Counted from the stretch's first letter, positions 1 to 10,191 are shown. The stretch: 61,269 bases of DNA from an uncultured Pelagibacteraceae bacterium (GCA_902633965.1 CACPID010000005.1:1-61269); one strand, 5' to 3'. Notes: generated from the letters alone by a model not told the origin. Numbers and translations: made by a program.

Positions 1-858
1 CAAAACAAATTTTAAATCATCATTATTTCTCTCTTCTTTTTCAAAAATTGTTATCAGATGTTTTTTCTTCTTTTCATCTAATTTTTGATACAATAATATA
101 ATTGGTAAAGTTACCTTACCTTCGAAAAAATCATTTCCAATCTCTTTGCCAAAGAATTTTAGATCTGAATTATAGTCTAATGTATCGTCTGCAATTTGGA
201 ATGTAAGACCTAAATTTTTTCCGTAAAATTCTAGAGCGTCCTTAATTTTTTTATCTTGATTTGCAAGAATAGAACCAACTTTAGTTGCTGCAGCAAATAA
301 TGAAGCTGTTTTTGCCGAAATTATTTTTAAATAAGTTTCCTCTAACATATCAACTTCACCTTTATGTTGAAGTTGAAGCACTTCTCCTTGTGATATTTCA
401 GCTGAAGTTGATGATAAAAGTTTTAGAACCTCTAGATTGCCATCTTCCACCATCATTTCGAAGCATCTACTCAACAAATAATCACCGACTAAAATTGATG
501 ATTGATTTCCCCAAATTTTATTTAATGTCTTTTTACCTCTTCTAACATCGCTATTATCTATAACATCGTCATGCATTAGTGTTGCTGCGTGAATTAATTC
601 TACACACGCTGCCAAATTTACATCTCTAGATCCTTTTTTGTAGTTGCAGAGTTTTGCTGAGCCTAAGGTTAGTAATGCCCTTAGTCTTTTTCCACCTGTT
701 CTTAAATGGTAACTTGTCATTTCGTCAACTAAATCGACTTTGCTAGACAATTTAGATTTAATTCTCTCCTCAACTAAAATTAACTTATCTTCAACAGAAC
801 TTTTAAGTTCTGAATAAGAATTATTTATCTTATTTTTTAGCTGAACAACTGTACCCAT
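1..858 (-). CDS. ispB: Polyprenyl diphosphate synthase (octaprenyl-type), C-terminus cut by window edge
   Basis: Trans-isoprenyl diphosphate synthase that extends the isoprenoid tail of quinones. Reading the minus strand from the ATG at 858 gives 286 open codons to base 1, so the protein runs off the window and only its C-terminus is missing. Visible motifs are GGKRLRA, the first aspartate-rich motif in LMHDDVID followed by RRG, GDYLLSR, and the second aspartate-rich region ADDTLDY. These are the substrate and magnesium sites of the family. The octaprenyl/long-chain assignment rests on overall resemblance to IspB rather than to FPP or GGPP synthases, and chain length is not proven. It is divergent from the S49 peptidase gene across 109 bp. 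Confidence 0.9.
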   Translation of the reverse strand, partial: MGTVVQLKNKINNSYSELKSSVEDKLILVEERIKSKLSSKVDLVDEMTSYHLRTGGKRLRALLTLGSAKLCNYKKGSRDVNLAACVELIHAATLMHDDVIDNSDVRRGKKTLNKIWGNQSSILVGDYLLSRCFEMMVEDGNLEVLKLLSSTSAEISQGEVLQLQHKGEVDMLEETYLKIISAKTASLFAAATKVGSILANQDKKIKDALEFYGKNLGLTFQIADDTLDYNSDLKFFGKEIGNDFFEGKVTLPIILLYQKLDEKKKKHLITIFEKEERNNDDLKFVL

Positions 859-967
859 GGCTGTAAACTAGTATAATAACATCAATATTATACTTATCAA
901 TTGACGCACCTAAAACTTCAACTATAAGTAGACTTTATATTTTATCATAAATTTTATAAGCATACGT

Positions 968-1774
968 ATGTTTTCAATTTTCAAAAAAAAAAAAATTATA
1001 CCCCATATCAAATTAAATGGGGTAATAGGTAATGTTGGAAAGTTTAAGCAAGGAATAAATTTTGCTAGTCAGGAAGAAATAATTAAAAAGGCTTTTTCTA
1101 TAAAAAAAGCACCAGCAGTAGCAATTTCAATAAATTCTCCTGGAGGATCTCCAGTTCAATCACATTTAATTCATGATCAAATTAAATCTTTAGCCAAAAA
1201 ACATAAAAAAAAAGTATTAATTTTTGCCGAAGATGTAGCTGCATCAGGAGGATATCTTATAGCTTGTTCTGGCGACGAAATTTATGCAAATCAAAGTTCC
1301 ATTATAGGATCTATAGGAGTTATATATTCATCATTTGGGTTTACTGAGCTAATAAGTAAAATTGGTGTTCAAAGAAGAGTTTATACAGCTGGAAAAAATA
1401 AAAGTACTCTTGATCCATTTATGGAGGAAAAAAAAGAGGATATTGATAGATTAAAAAATATTCAATTAGATCTTCATAAAGATTTTATCGAGGTTGTAGA
1501 AAATAGTCGTTCAAATAAATTGAAAAAGGACTCTGGAATAGAATTATTTTCAGGTGAATTTTGGTCTGGAAGAAAAGCAAAAGAGCTTGGTCTTATTGAT
1601 GGAATAGGAAATGCTGAAAAGATATTAAAAGAAAAATATGGTGAAGATGTTGTTATTAAAAAATTTGAAAAACAAAAAGGTTGGCTTGCAAGCAAACTAT
1701 CGTCAGAGAGTCATACTGATAAAGTTATAAGTATTATTGAAGAAAGATCTATCTGGCAAAGATATGGTTTCTAA
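968..1774 (+). CDS. S49 family serine peptidase (SppA/SohB-like)
   Basis: Membrane-associated signal-peptide-peptidase-like serine protease, 268 aa, a single S49 domain of the short SppA/SohB class. The motif [15 protein letters not shown] places the nucleophile at about Ser93, and Lys145 in KNKSTLDP lies 52 residues later, as expected for the Ser-Lys dyad. SINSPGG (around 55-60) is the oxyanion-hole region. There is no strong N-terminal membrane helix; the start is a basic FKKKK stretch encoded by a 13-base A tract. Its end overlaps the start of glyQ by 11 bases, so it is probably co-transcribed with glyQS. Function is by family; the substrate is unknown. Confidence 0.88.
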   Translation: MFSIFKKKKIIPHIKLNGVIGNVGKFKQGINFASQEEIIKKAFSIKKAPAVAISINSPGGSPVQSHLIHDQIKSLAKKHKKKVLIFAEDVAASGGYLIACSGDEIYANQSSIIGSIGVIYSSFGFTELISKIGVQRRVYTAGKNKSTLDPFMEEKKEDIDRLKNIQLDLHKDFIEVVENSRSNKLKKDSGIELFSGEFWSGRKAKELGLIDGIGNAEKILKEKYGEDVVIKKFEKQKGWLASKLSSESHTDKVISIIEERSIWQRYGF

Positions 1775-2648
1775 AATTAAAATTAAAAAAAAAACCAAGT
1801 TTCAAACTTTTCAAGACACAATTTTTAATCTCCAAAAATATTGGGGTAAAAATGGTTGCGTGATACTTCAGCCCTACGATATTGAAGTGGGGGCTGGAAC
1901 TTTCCATCCAGCTACAACACTTAGGTCATTAGGTCCAAAGCCCTGGAAAGCTGCTTATGTTCAACCTTCAAGAAGACCAACTGATGGACGATATGGAGAT
2001 AATCCTAATAGGCTTCAGCACTATTATCAGTTCCAGGTAATTATTAAACCATCACCAAAAAATATAAAAAAACTTTATTTAAACAGTTTAAAAACGATAG
2101 GCATCAATTATAAAGAACATGACATTCGTTTTGTAGAGGATGATTGGGAAAGCCCGACATTAGGTGCAGCTGGACTTGGCTGGGAAGTTTGGTGCGATGG
2201 GATGGAAATAACTCAATTTACCTATTTTCAACAAATGGCAGGCTTTGAATGCAAACCAGTTTCGGTTGAACTTACATATGGTTTAGAAAGGTTGTGTATG
2301 TTTACTCAACAGAAAAAAAATGTTTATGATTTAATATGGAATAGTGAAGATATTAAATATAGAGATGTATTTTATCAAGCAGAAAAGGAATTCTCTACTT
2401 ATAATTTTGAATTAGCAAATACAGAAAATCTTTTTAAAATTTTTGATATGACTGAAAAAGAAGCAAAGATGCTCACCGAAAACAACGTATCATTACCAGC
2501 CTATGATCAATGTTTAAAGGCAAGCCATATTTTTAATATTTTAGATGCACGTGGTGTAATAAGTGTTGCTCAAAGAGCTGAATATATATCAAGGATTAGA
2601 GATATAACAAAAGGGGCAGCTGAAATTTGGTTAAAAAGTCAAACTTAA
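1764..2648 (+). CDS. glyQ: Glycyl-tRNA synthetase alpha subunit
   Basis: Catalytic alpha chain of the bacterial alpha2beta2 glycyl-tRNA synthetase, 294 aa from the ATG at 1764. A longer reading frame begins at a TTG at 1737, but the ATG gives the usual family length and a smaller overlap with the upstream peptidase gene. The family signature is clear: [17 protein letters not shown] near the N-terminus, then [15 protein letters not shown], the [15 protein letters not shown] block and the core containing [17 protein letters not shown]. The beta-subunit gene starts two bases after its stop codon, so the two chains are translationally linked. Confidence 0.96.
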   Translation: MVSKIKIKKKTKFQTFQDTIFNLQKYWGKNGCVILQPYDIEVGAGTFHPATTLRSLGPKPWKAAYVQPSRRPTDGRYGDNPNRLQHYYQFQVIIKPSPKNIKKLYLNSLKTIGINYKEHDIRFVEDDWESPTLGAAGLGWEVWCDGMEITQFTYFQQMAGFECKPVSVELTYGLERLCMFTQQKKNVYDLIWNSEDIKYRDVFYQAEKEFSTYNFELANTENLFKIFDMTEKEAKMLTENNVSLPAYDQCLKASHIFNILDARGVISVAQRAEYISRIRDITKGAAEIWLKSQT

Positions 2649-2650
2649 AA

Positions 2651-4717
2651 ATGTCTGAATTTTTTTTAGAAGTTTTTACAGAGGAGATACCAGCGAAATT
2701 ACAAAGTGATGCTAGAAATTATTTGTTTTATAATTTTAAAAAATTATTTGAAGAAAAAAAAATAAAATATAAAAATAGCAAAGTCTTTTCTGTACCAAAT
2801 AGATTAGTAATATTATTTGATGGTTTAAGTAAACAAATTATTCTTGAAAAGGAGCAGAAGCGAGGACCTAGCACAAAATCGCCCAAAGAAGCACTAGATG
2901 GTTTTTTAAGATCAAATAAAATTACCGAAAAAGAAATCTTTAAAAAAGAAACCGAAAAAGGTGAATTTTATTTTTTTTTAAAACCAAAAGAAAAAATCAA
3001 TACTAAGGACATACTTGAAAGAGAAATACCAACAATATTAGACAAAATTGACTGGAAAAATTCTATGAGGTGGTCAGACCACAGTTTACAGTGGGGAAGA
3101 CCTTTAAAATCTTTAATAGCTGTTTTTGATAATAAGTTTATCGATTTTAGGTATCATCATTTAAGAAGCTGTAATTTTATAATTTTAGATAAAGAATTTG
3201 AGGATAAAAGAAAAATAGTAAGAGGATATAAAGACTATACAGATTGTTTAAAAAAGTTAAATATCACGATTGATCAAAATCAACGTAAATCAATTATTCA
3301 AAAAGAACTTATTAAAAACTCCAAAAAAAATAACATTGATATTGAAATCAATGAAAAACTTTTGACAGAAGTAACAGATTTAGTTGAGCAGCCAAATATT
3401 TTATTATGTCAATTCGATAAACGCTTTCTATCTATGCCAAAAGAAATTCTTGTAATTACAATGCAACACCATCAAAAATATTTTCATACTTTGGATAGAA
3501 AAGGAAATATTACCAATCAGTTTTTTGTTGTTGCAAATAATAAAGATCCAAAAGGATATATTAAAGCAGGTAATGAAAGAGTGGTAGAAGCAAGACTAAA
3601 TGATGCTGAATTTTTCTGGAATAAAAACAAAAATCAAAATTTATTTAAACAAGTCTCCAAACTAAAAAGTATGAATTATTTCAAAGGATTAGGAACTTAT
3701 TTTGACAAAATTCAAAGGATGAGGAAATTAGGTGGAGCAATCTCAGATGAACTTTTAATTAGTAAAGATAAAATTGAGATTTCATGCTCTATCTGCAAAA
3801 CTGATTTGCTTTCTGATCTTGTGGGAGAGTTTCCAGAACTTCAAGGTGTAATGGGAGGTTATTTTGCTGAATCGCAGGGTTTTGATAAAGATGTTTCTCT
3901 TGCAATAAAAGAACATTATTTACCAAATTCACTCGAAAGCAAAGTTCCAACAAGACCGTTTAGTCTTGGTCTTTCGTTGACTGATAAGCTAGATACACTA
4001 GTTGGTTTCTTTGGTGTTAATCAAAAGCCCACAAGTTCAAAAGATCCATTTGCATTAAGAAGAGCAGCATTAGGAGTTATAAGACTAATACTTGAAAATA
4101 AAAAAAATATTAGAATTAAAGATCTAATAAATTATTCTTTGCTTTTGTACCAAGAACAAAGTTATAAATTTGATAATACATCTGTACTAAAAGATTTATC
4201 TGAATTTTTGTTAGAAAGATTAAAATATTACATGAAAGATAAAGCTATTAGACTTGATATAATTAACGCTAGTTTAAATAATAAAAATATTAATAATATA
4301 AACGAAATTTTTAGAAAGTCTTTTGCTTTAAACAAAATTATAAACAAAGAAAGCGGAATAGATATTGTCTCAAGTTATAAACGAGCATCGAACATTATTG
4401 AAAATGAGCTAAAAGATAACAAATTAGAGCTGGCAGATACCGCCGATCCTGGAATATTTAAAAACGATTTTGAAAAAAATTTATTTAAAAAAATAAAAGA
4501 ATTAAAAAAATATTTTACAAATATAGATAAAGATGAAAATTATGAAACAACTCTTGATAATCTAAAGACTGCAAAACCCATTATTTTTGCTTTTTTTGAT
4601 AATATAATTGTTAATGACAATGATGAAATAATTAGAAAAAACCGATTGGAACTCCTTCAAATGTTTTGTAGAACATTCGAAAATTATATAAATTTTTCTA
4701 AAATCGAAAGTGCTTAA
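2651..4717 (+). CDS. glyS: Glycyl-tRNA synthetase beta subunit
   Basis: tRNA-binding beta chain, 688 aa from the ATG at 2651; the in-frame TTG at 2627 would overlap glyQ and is unlikely. MSEFFLEVFTEEIPAKLQ is the standard GlyS N-terminus. Further family blocks are KRGPSTKSP, a WSMRW-like segment (KNSMRWSDHSLQWGRP), MQHHQKYF, LGVFF-like LVGFFGVNQKPTSSKDPFALRR and a C-terminal anticodon-binding-like region. The stop codon overlaps the ppdK start as TAATG. Length and order match the family, with no sign of decay. Confidence 0.96.
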   Translation: MSEFFLEVFTEEIPAKLQSDARNYLFYNFKKLFEEKKIKYKNSKVFSVPNRLVILFDGLSKQIILEKEQKRGPSTKSPKEALDGFLRSNKITEKEIFKKETEKGEFYFFLKPKEKINTKDILEREIPTILDKIDWKNSMRWSDHSLQWGRPLKSLIAVFDNKFIDFRYHHLRSCNFIILDKEFEDKRKIVRGYKDYTDCLKKLNITIDQNQRKSIIQKELIKNSKKNNIDIEINEKLLTEVTDLVEQPNILLCQFDKRFLSMPKEILVITMQHHQKYFHTLDRKGNITNQFFVVANNKDPKGYIKAGNERVVEARLNDAEFFWNKNKNQNLFKQVSKLKSMNYFKGLGTYFDKIQRMRKLGGAISDELLISKDKIEISCSICKTDLLSDLVGEFPELQGVMGGYFAESQGFDKDVSLAIKEHYLPNSLESKVPTRPFSLGLSLTDKLDTLVGFFGVNQKPTSSKDPFALRRAALGVIRLILENKKNIRIKDLINYSLLLYQEQSYKFDNTSVLKDLSEFLLERLKYYMKDKAIRLDIINASLNNKNINNINEIFRKSFALNKIINKESGIDIVSSYKRASNIIENELKDNKLELADTADPGIFKNDFEKNLFKKIKELKKYFTNIDKDENYETTLDNLKTAKPIIFAFFDNIIVNDNDEIIRKNRLELLQMFCRTFENYINFSKIESA

Positions 4718-7374
4718 TGAGTAATTTAATTATAAACTTTAATTCAAATTTTTCAAAAAAAATTAAAAACCCAAAGAATTTTCTTGGTGGAAAAGGTGCA
4801 AATCTATCTCAAATGGGAAGAATGGGATTGCCAGTTCCTCCTGGATTTACAATTTCTACTAAAGTTTGTGATATTTTTTATAAAAATAACAAACAGCTTA
4901 ACAAGCAATTAATAAAAGGAATTAACAAGCAACTATCTCAAATAGAGAGAGAAACAAACAAAAAATTTGGAGATTTAAAAAATCCTTTATTAGTTTCCGT
5001 TAGATCAGGAGCAAGAGTATCGATGCCAGGAATGATGGATACGATACTAAATCTAGGTCTAAATGATAAAACAGTTATGGCTTTAGCTAAAAAAACCTCA
5101 AACAAAAGGTTCGCAAAAGATAGTTATAGAAGATTTATTCAAATGTATTCGAGTGTTGTACTTGGAGTAGATAGCTTTAATTTTGAGGAGTTAATTGAGA
5201 ATTATAAATTAACAAAAGGTGTTTTGTTAGATACCGAGCTAGACGAACAAGACTGGGATGCATTAATCAGGGACTTTAAAAATGTTGTAAAAGAAAAGAC
5301 AAAGAAAGAATTCCCACAAGATGTTTATAAACAACTTGATGGTGCAATATCTGCTGTTTTTTTATCTTGGCAAAGCCATCGTGCTAAAGTGTATAGAAAA
5401 CTAAATCATATACCAGATGATTGGGGTACCGCTGTAAATGTTCAATCAATGGTTTTTGGTAATATGGGTGACGATTGTGCAACTGGAGTAGTTTTTACTA
5501 GAGATCCATCAAGTGGAAAAAATGAAATATATGGTGAATATTTAATCAATGCACAAGGTGAGGACGTTGTTGCGGGGACAAGAACGCCTCAACATATTAC
5601 AAAAAAAGCAAGGATTAATTCTGGTGGAAAAGAATTATCGATGGAAGAAACTATGCCAAAAGTATTTAAACAACTTAAAAAAATTTTATCTACTTTAGAA
5701 AAGCACTACAAAGATATGCAAGATGTTGAGTTTACTGTAGAGAATAAAAAACTTTGGATGCTTCAAACTAGATCTGGAAAAAGAACAGCAAAATCAGCAG
5801 TTAAAATTGCAGTAGATATGGTAAAAGAAAAACTAATTTCTAGAAAAGAAGCTATTTTAAGAATTGATCCAAATTCTTTGGATACACTTCTTCATCCAAC
5901 CTTAGATGAAAAAAGTGAAATAGAGGTAATAGCAAAAGGATTGCCCGCATCTCCAGGTGCAGTTAGTGGAAAGGTAGTCTTCTCATCAGAAGAAGCCGAA
6001 AGGCTTAATGGAATGATGCAAAATACTATTTTGGTAAGAGTTGAAACATCACCAGAAGATATTCACGGAATGCATGCAGCTAAAGGAATTTTAACTTCCA
6101 GGGGAGGAATGACAAGTCATGCTGCAGTTGTTGCAAGGGGTATGGGAAGACCATGTATTTCTGGATCTAGTGAAATTAGTATAGATTATGAAAATAAACT
6201 ATTTAAAACTGATCGAATTAAAGTCACAGAAGGAGAGATCATTACAATTGATGGATCTACTGGAAGAATAATATTAGGAGAGGTTCAAACAGTAAAACCT
6301 GAGATATCAGGAGACTTTTCAAAATTAATGAGTTGGGCTGATAGTTTTAGAAAACTCAAAGTAAGAACCAATTCTGAAACTCCAGTAGATACTAAAGCTG
6401 CAAGAGATTTTGGTGCAGAGGGTATTGGACTTTGTAGAACAGAACATATGTTTTTTGATGAAGATAGAATTATGTCTGTAAGAGAAATGATACTCTCTAA
6501 GACTACAACTGATAGAAATAAAGCTTTAGCAAAACTTTTACCTCACCAAAAAAAAGATTTTATAGAAATATTTAAAATTATGAATGGTCTTCCTGTAACT
6601 GTCAGACTATTAGACCCACCATTACATGAATTTTTACCAAAATCCGAAAAAGAAATTAAAGATGTTTCAAATTCACTTGGTTTAGCTGTTACTGAAATAG
6701 AGTCACGAATAGGGGAATTACATGAGCATAACCCAATGTTGGGACATAGGGGTTGTAGATTGGCTATTTCTTTTCCTGAGATTTACGAAATGCAATGTAG
6801 AGCAATTTTTGAAGCTATAATTGAATGCAAGAATAAAAAAATTAAATCAATTATTCCAGAAATTATGATCCCCTTAGTTTCTACAGAAGCTGAAATACAA
6901 ATAATGAAAAATTTGGTTGATAAAGTTGCAAATCAAGTAAAAGCAGAAAATAAAACAAAAATAGATTACCTTGTGGGCACAATGATTGAATTACCAAGAG
7001 CCGCAATAAAAGCTCAAGATATAGCCAAACATGCTGACTTTTTTAGTTTTGGAACAAATGATTTAACACAAACAACATTTGGTATTAGTAGAGATGATAG
7101 TGGTAAATTTTTAAATGATTATATTGAGAATAAAATATTTGATATCGATCCATTTGTATCAATTGATGAAGGGGTGGGAGATTTAATTGAAATTGCTACT
7201 TTTAAGGGAAGAAAGCAAAATAAAAAACTTAAATTGGGAATTTGTGGGGAACATGGCGGAGATCCAAAAAGTATTAATTTTTGTTCAACCACAGGTCTTA
7301 ATTATGTTTCTTGCTCACCTTACAGAGTTCCAGTTGCAAGGCTTGCAGCCGCACAAGCACAATTAAAAAAATAA
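4717..7374 (+). CDS. ppdK: Pyruvate, phosphate dikinase
   Basis: Interconverts pyruvate, ATP and phosphate with PEP, AMP and pyrophosphate, 885 aa. Domains in order are: N-terminal ATP-grasp region (GGKGANLSQM at about 25, VSVRSGARVSMPGMMDT), the phosphohistidine swivelling domain with GGMTSHAAVVARGMGRPC (catalytic His in TSH), and the C-terminal TIM-barrel PEP/pyruvate domain with FGTNDLTQTTFG and the catalytic-cysteine loop GICGEHGGDP. All key motifs are intact. The ATG overlaps the glyS stop by one base. It may serve gluconeogenesis or a pyrophosphate-dependent glycolytic step. It ends one base from the convergent nadC. Confidence 0.96.
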   Translation: MSNLIINFNSNFSKKIKNPKNFLGGKGANLSQMGRMGLPVPPGFTISTKVCDIFYKNNKQLNKQLIKGINKQLSQIERETNKKFGDLKNPLLVSVRSGARVSMPGMMDTILNLGLNDKTVMALAKKTSNKRFAKDSYRRFIQMYSSVVLGVDSFNFEELIENYKLTKGVLLDTELDEQDWDALIRDFKNVVKEKTKKEFPQDVYKQLDGAISAVFLSWQSHRAKVYRKLNHIPDDWGTAVNVQSMVFGNMGDDCATGVVFTRDPSSGKNEIYGEYLINAQGEDVVAGTRTPQHITKKARINSGGKELSMEETMPKVFKQLKKILSTLEKHYKDMQDVEFTVENKKLWMLQTRSGKRTAKSAVKIAVDMVKEKLISRKEAILRIDPNSLDTLLHPTLDEKSEIEVIAKGLPASPGAVSGKVVFSSEEAERLNGMMQNTILVRVETSPEDIHGMHAAKGILTSRGGMTSHAAVVARGMGRPCISGSSEISIDYENKLFKTDRIKVTEGEIITIDGSTGRIILGEVQTVKPEISGDFSKLMSWADSFRKLKVRTNSETPVDTKAARDFGAEGIGLCRTEHMFFDEDRIMSVREMILSKTTTDRNKALAKLLPHQKKDFIEIFKIMNGLPVTVRLLDPPLHEFLPKSEKEIKDVSNSLGLAVTEIESRIGELHEHNPMLGHRGCRLAISFPEIYEMQCRAIFEAIIECKNKKIKSIIPEIMIPLVSTEAEIQIMKNLVDKVANQVKAENKTKIDYLVGTMIELPRAAIKAQDIAKHADFFSFGTNDLTQTTFGISRDDSGKFLNDYIENKIFDIDPFVSIDEGVGDLIEIATFKGRKQNKKLKLGICGEHGGDPKSINFCSTTGLNYVSCSPYRVPVARLAAAQAQLKK

Positions 7375-7375
7375 T

Positions 7376-8203
7376 TTAAATTTCTAATTTTAAATCAATC
7401 GCGGAAATACTATGTGTTAAACGTCCAATAGAAATTCTATTTATACCAGCTGATGCAATTTTTCTTATATTTTTTAAATTTACATTTCCGGATGCTTCAG
7501 TTTCATATTTATTCTTTACTAGCTGAACACCTTTTCTTAAATTTTTTACATTCATATTATCAAATAAAACAGTATCAAATTTCAAATCTAATATTTTTTT
7601 CAACTGATTTAAATTATCTACTTCAACAGTAATTTTTTTTCTATTTTTTTTTGCTTTAATAATTAATTCTCTTAAATTTGTATGGGCAATGTGATTATCT
7701 TTAATTAAGAATTCATCACTTAAATTAAAACGATGGTTGTTTCCTCCACCCAGATTAACTGCATATTTTTGAATGGCTCTTAGACCTGGTATGGTTTTTC
7801 TTGTGCAACAAATTTTCGTATTTTTTCTAACTTTATTGACATACTTATTTGTTTGAGTTGCTATACCTGAAACATGAGATAAAAAATTTAAAGCTACTCT
7901 CTCTCCAGTTAAAATATTCTTAACATTTCCTATAATTTCTGCAATTACCTGTTTTTTTTTAACTTTCGATCCTTCTTTTTTTTTAATTTTAAATAATATT
8001 TTTTTATCAACTATTCTAAAAGTTTGTTTTGCTAATTCTAAGCCACCAATTATGCAGCTTGAATTTGATACAATTTTTGCTTTTATTTTATTTGTGTTAT
8101 TTAAAAGTTTTGAGGTTATGTCTCCAGAGGGGTAGAGATCTTCTTTTAAAGCCTCTTTACAAATTTTATATATATATTTTTTTGATAGTTTTATTTTAGA
8201 CAC
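7376..8203 (-). CDS. nadC: Nicotinate-nucleotide pyrophosphorylase (carboxylating)
   Basis: Quinolinate phosphoribosyltransferase, 275 aa, converting quinolinate and PRPP to nicotinate mononucleotide in de novo NAD synthesis. Visible blocks include EDLYPSGDITSKLL at the N-terminus, the active-site region RKTIPGLRAIQKYAV with GGGNNHRFNLSD, KDNHI, EVDNL, and the C-terminal phosphate-binding stretch EASGNVNL. The start lies five bases downstream of the nadA stop on the same strand, so the two consecutive NAD steps form an operon. Confidence 0.95.
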   Translation of the reverse strand: MSKIKLSKKYIYKICKEALKEDLYPSGDITSKLLNNTNKIKAKIVSNSSCIIGGLELAKQTFRIVDKKILFKIKKKEGSKVKKKQVIAEIIGNVKNILTGERVALNFLSHVSGIATQTNKYVNKVRKNTKICCTRKTIPGLRAIQKYAVNLGGGNNHRFNLSDEFLIKDNHIAHTNLRELIIKAKKNRKKITVEVDNLNQLKKILDLKFDTVLFDNMNVKNLRKGVQLVKNKYETEASGNVNLKNIRKIASAGINRISIGRLTHSISAIDLKLEI

Positions 8204-8208
8204 AGAAT

Positions 8209-9198
8209 TTATCTGCCAATCTCTGCCATTCTTTCTACTGATTTTCTTGCTTTCTCAATAGTCTCTCTACTCATTAAGATCTCATTAGTTTCATTTTCAA
8301 GGCAATCTAAAACTTTTGGAAGAGTTATTCTTTTCATGTGTGGACATAAATTGCATGGTCTTATGAATTGAACATTAGGGTTATCGATTTGAACATTATC
8401 GCTCATTGAGCACTCAGTAACCATCATTACTTTTTTAGGCTGATTATCTTTGACATATTTTATCATTCCACTTGTTGACCCTGCAAAATCACTAGCTTTA
8501 ATGACGTCGGGAGGACATTCGGGATGTGCTATAATTTTAATTCCTGGATTATTTTTTCTTATTTCATTAATTTCCTCGTCATTGAATTGTTCATGAACTT
8601 CACAAGTACCTTTCCATGAAATTATTTCAACATCTGTTTGCGATGCAACATATTTTGCAAGATAATCGTCTGGAAGGAAGATAACTTTTTTAACACCTAA
8701 TGAGTTTACAATTTTAACAGCATTTGCTGATGTACAGCATACATCTGTTTCAGCTTTTACATCTGCAGATGTATTAACATAGGATACAACAGGAACTCCT
8801 GGATATTTCTTTTTAAGCTCTCTTACATCTTTACCTGTAATGGATGATGACAAGGAGCAACCCGCTCTCATGTCAGGTAAAAAAACTTTTTTTTCTGGGC
8901 ACATTAATTTCGCGGTCTCAGCCATAAAATGTACTCCACACATTATAATTATATCAGCTTTTGTTTTTGCAGCCTCAACTGCTAAAGCAAGTGAGTCAGC
9001 TGAAAAGTCCGAGATGCCATGATAAATTTCTGGGGTCTGATAGTTATGTGCAAGTATAACTGCATTCTTTTCTTTTTTTAATTTATTAATTTTGTAAATA
9101 TATGGAGCATGAACAGCCCATTCAATTTCTGGCATAGTTTTAGAAATTTTCTTATAAATTGTATCTGTGGCTTTTTTTATTTCCGAATTAAGTTCCAT
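8209..9198 (-). CDS. nadA: Quinolinate synthase
   Basis: 4Fe-4S enzyme condensing iminoaspartate and dihydroxyacetone phosphate to quinolinate, 329 aa, first gene of the nadA-nadC operon. Cluster-ligand cysteines are visible in the CGVHFMAETAKL region (about residues 87-100), in DVCCTSANAV, and in the C-terminal NLCPHMK block. AHNYQTPEIY and GSTSGMIKY are substrate-binding motifs. No nadB (aspartate oxidase) is present in the window, so the iminoaspartate source must be elsewhere. It ends upstream of a tRNA-Leu on the other strand. Confidence 0.95.
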   Translation of the reverse strand: MELNSEIKKATDTIYKKISKTMPEIEWAVHAPYIYKINKLKKEKNAVILAHNYQTPEIYHGISDFSADSLALAVEAAKTKADIIIMCGVHFMAETAKLMCPEKKVFLPDMRAGCSLSSSITGKDVRELKKKYPGVPVVSYVNTSADVKAETDVCCTSANAVKIVNSLGVKKVIFLPDDYLAKYVASQTDVEIISWKGTCEVHEQFNDEEINEIRKNNPGIKIIAHPECPPDVIKASDFAGSTSGMIKYVKDNQPKKVMMVTECSMSDNVQIDNPNVQFIRPCNLCPHMKRITLPKVLDCLENETNEILMSRETIEKARKSVERMAEIGR

Positions 9199-9255
9199 AT
9201 ATCAAATCTATCAACTTGAAAGATAATTGTCATTCACTTATTCTGCCGCATAAAT

Positions 9256-9341
9256 GCGGTCATGCTGAAATTGGTAGACAGGCACGGTTGAGGGCCGTGT
9301 GAGCCTAGCTCATGTGAGTTCAAGTCTCACTGACCGCACCA
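9256..9341 (+). tRNA. tRNA-Leu (anticodon GAG)
   Basis: Complete class II tRNA. The acceptor stem pairs GCGGTCA (9256-9262) with TGACCGC (9331-9337); the discriminator base is A, and CCA is encoded at 9339-9341. The anticodon stem is CACGG/CCGTG with loop TTGAGGG, putting anticodon GAG at 9290-9292. The long variable arm (TGAGC/GCTCA) and T arm (GTGAG, TTCAAGT, CTCAC) are canonical for leucine. The convergent glycosyltransferase gene ends only three bases after the CCA. Confidence 0.97.
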
Positions 9342-9344
9342 AAA

Positions 9345-10148
9345 TTAGGAAAAGGCCTTTAATAACAATTTGAAGGAAAAGAAAATATGAATTTTTATAA
9401 GTTTATTTTCAAAATCTTTGTAATCTTTATCTAATTTTTTAGATTTAAAAAATAAGCCTGTAAAAATATATTTCAAAATGATTAAAAATCGATGAAATAC
9501 AAAATTTAAACTATTTAAAAAATTTTTTCTTGAAATCATAGTTTTTTCTATTTCAAAATAATATTTACATTTATCATAAAGCCTTTGATAGTTTATATCT
9601 AACGGAAATATGATTGAAGCATCTTCAATTTTTTTTTTTGTTAAATATTTATTATTTGGTATTACTCTTTCATGAACAGGTTTTACAAATGTCTTTATGT
9701 TGGATTTATAAAATAATCTTTCTTGATAGTTCGGATAAAATATAGTTTTTTGGGTAATTATTTTATTTTTATGCATAGGAAATCTTCCAAGTAAAAACGA
9801 GTAATATTTTTTTTTTGATGTTTGAGATTTGGAGTAAAAGTCAATTTTTTTTAAAGCTGTTCTTTTAAGAAACTCATCAGAATCTAAAAACAAAACAAGC
9901 TCGTTTTTTGATAATTTTAAAATATATTTTCTTAATTTTGAAAAATCTCTTATTTTATTGTTATTAAATTTAAATTGTTTTGGTTGTTGTTTGATTTTAC
10001 ATTTGAATTTCTTTGCAATTTTTAAAGTATCATCTTTACTCCCACCATCAATAATTAAAATTTCGTTAAATTTTTTTACACTATTAAGGCAACGATTAAG
10101 ATATTTTTCACTATTAAAAGTAAGTATACCAACAGTTGCTTTTATCAT
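9345..10148 (-). CDS. Family 2 glycosyltransferase
   Basis: Probable sugar transferase for surface polysaccharide, about 267 aa from the ATG at 10148 (an ATG at 10163 would add five residues). The GT-A N-terminus is typical: TVGILTFNSEKYLNRCL, EILIIDGGSKDDT, then the metal-binding DSD in LFLDSDEF (about residue 95). Basic residues dominate the C-terminal half, and a short hydrophobic patch near ILKYIFTGLFF may associate with the membrane. The donor and acceptor sugars cannot be read from sequence. It is divergent from a TylF-like methyltransferase across an AT-rich gap holding an 18-bp palindrome. Confidence 0.85.
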   Translation of the reverse strand: MIKATVGILTFNSEKYLNRCLNSVKKFNEILIIDGGSKDDTLKIAKKFKCKIKQQPKQFKFNNNKIRDFSKLRKYILKLSKNELVLFLDSDEFLKRTALKKIDFYSKSQTSKKKYYSFLLGRFPMHKNKIITQKTIFYPNYQERLFYKSNIKTFVKPVHERVIPNNKYLTKKKIEDASIIFPLDINYQRLYDKCKYYFEIEKTMISRKNFLNSLNFVFHRFLIILKYIFTGLFFKSKKLDKDYKDFENKLIKIHIFFSFKLLLKAFS

Positions 10149-10173
10149 ATTTGATTGACACATTAATACAGTA

Positions 10174-10191
10174 ATTTAATTTAAATTAAAT
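10174..10191. repeat. 18-bp perfect palindrome between divergent genes
   Basis: The two 9-base arms ATTTAATTT and AAATTAAAT are exact reverse complements with no spacer. It lies in the short gap between the divergent GT2 and TylF-like genes, where an operator would be placed. It is pure A/T, so chance formation in this AT-rich genome is a real alternative. Confidence 0.4.

Noticed and set aside
285-545. 86-residue plus-strand ORF
   Set aside because: It lies antisense within the polyprenyl synthase frame, which shows all family motifs; the ORF has no recognisable features.
9246-9259. CCGCAT-AA-ATGCGG inverted repeat at the 5' edge of tRNA-Leu
   Set aside because: The right arm is mostly the tRNA acceptor strand; only six pairs. 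It could be a processing hairpin but is more simply chance.
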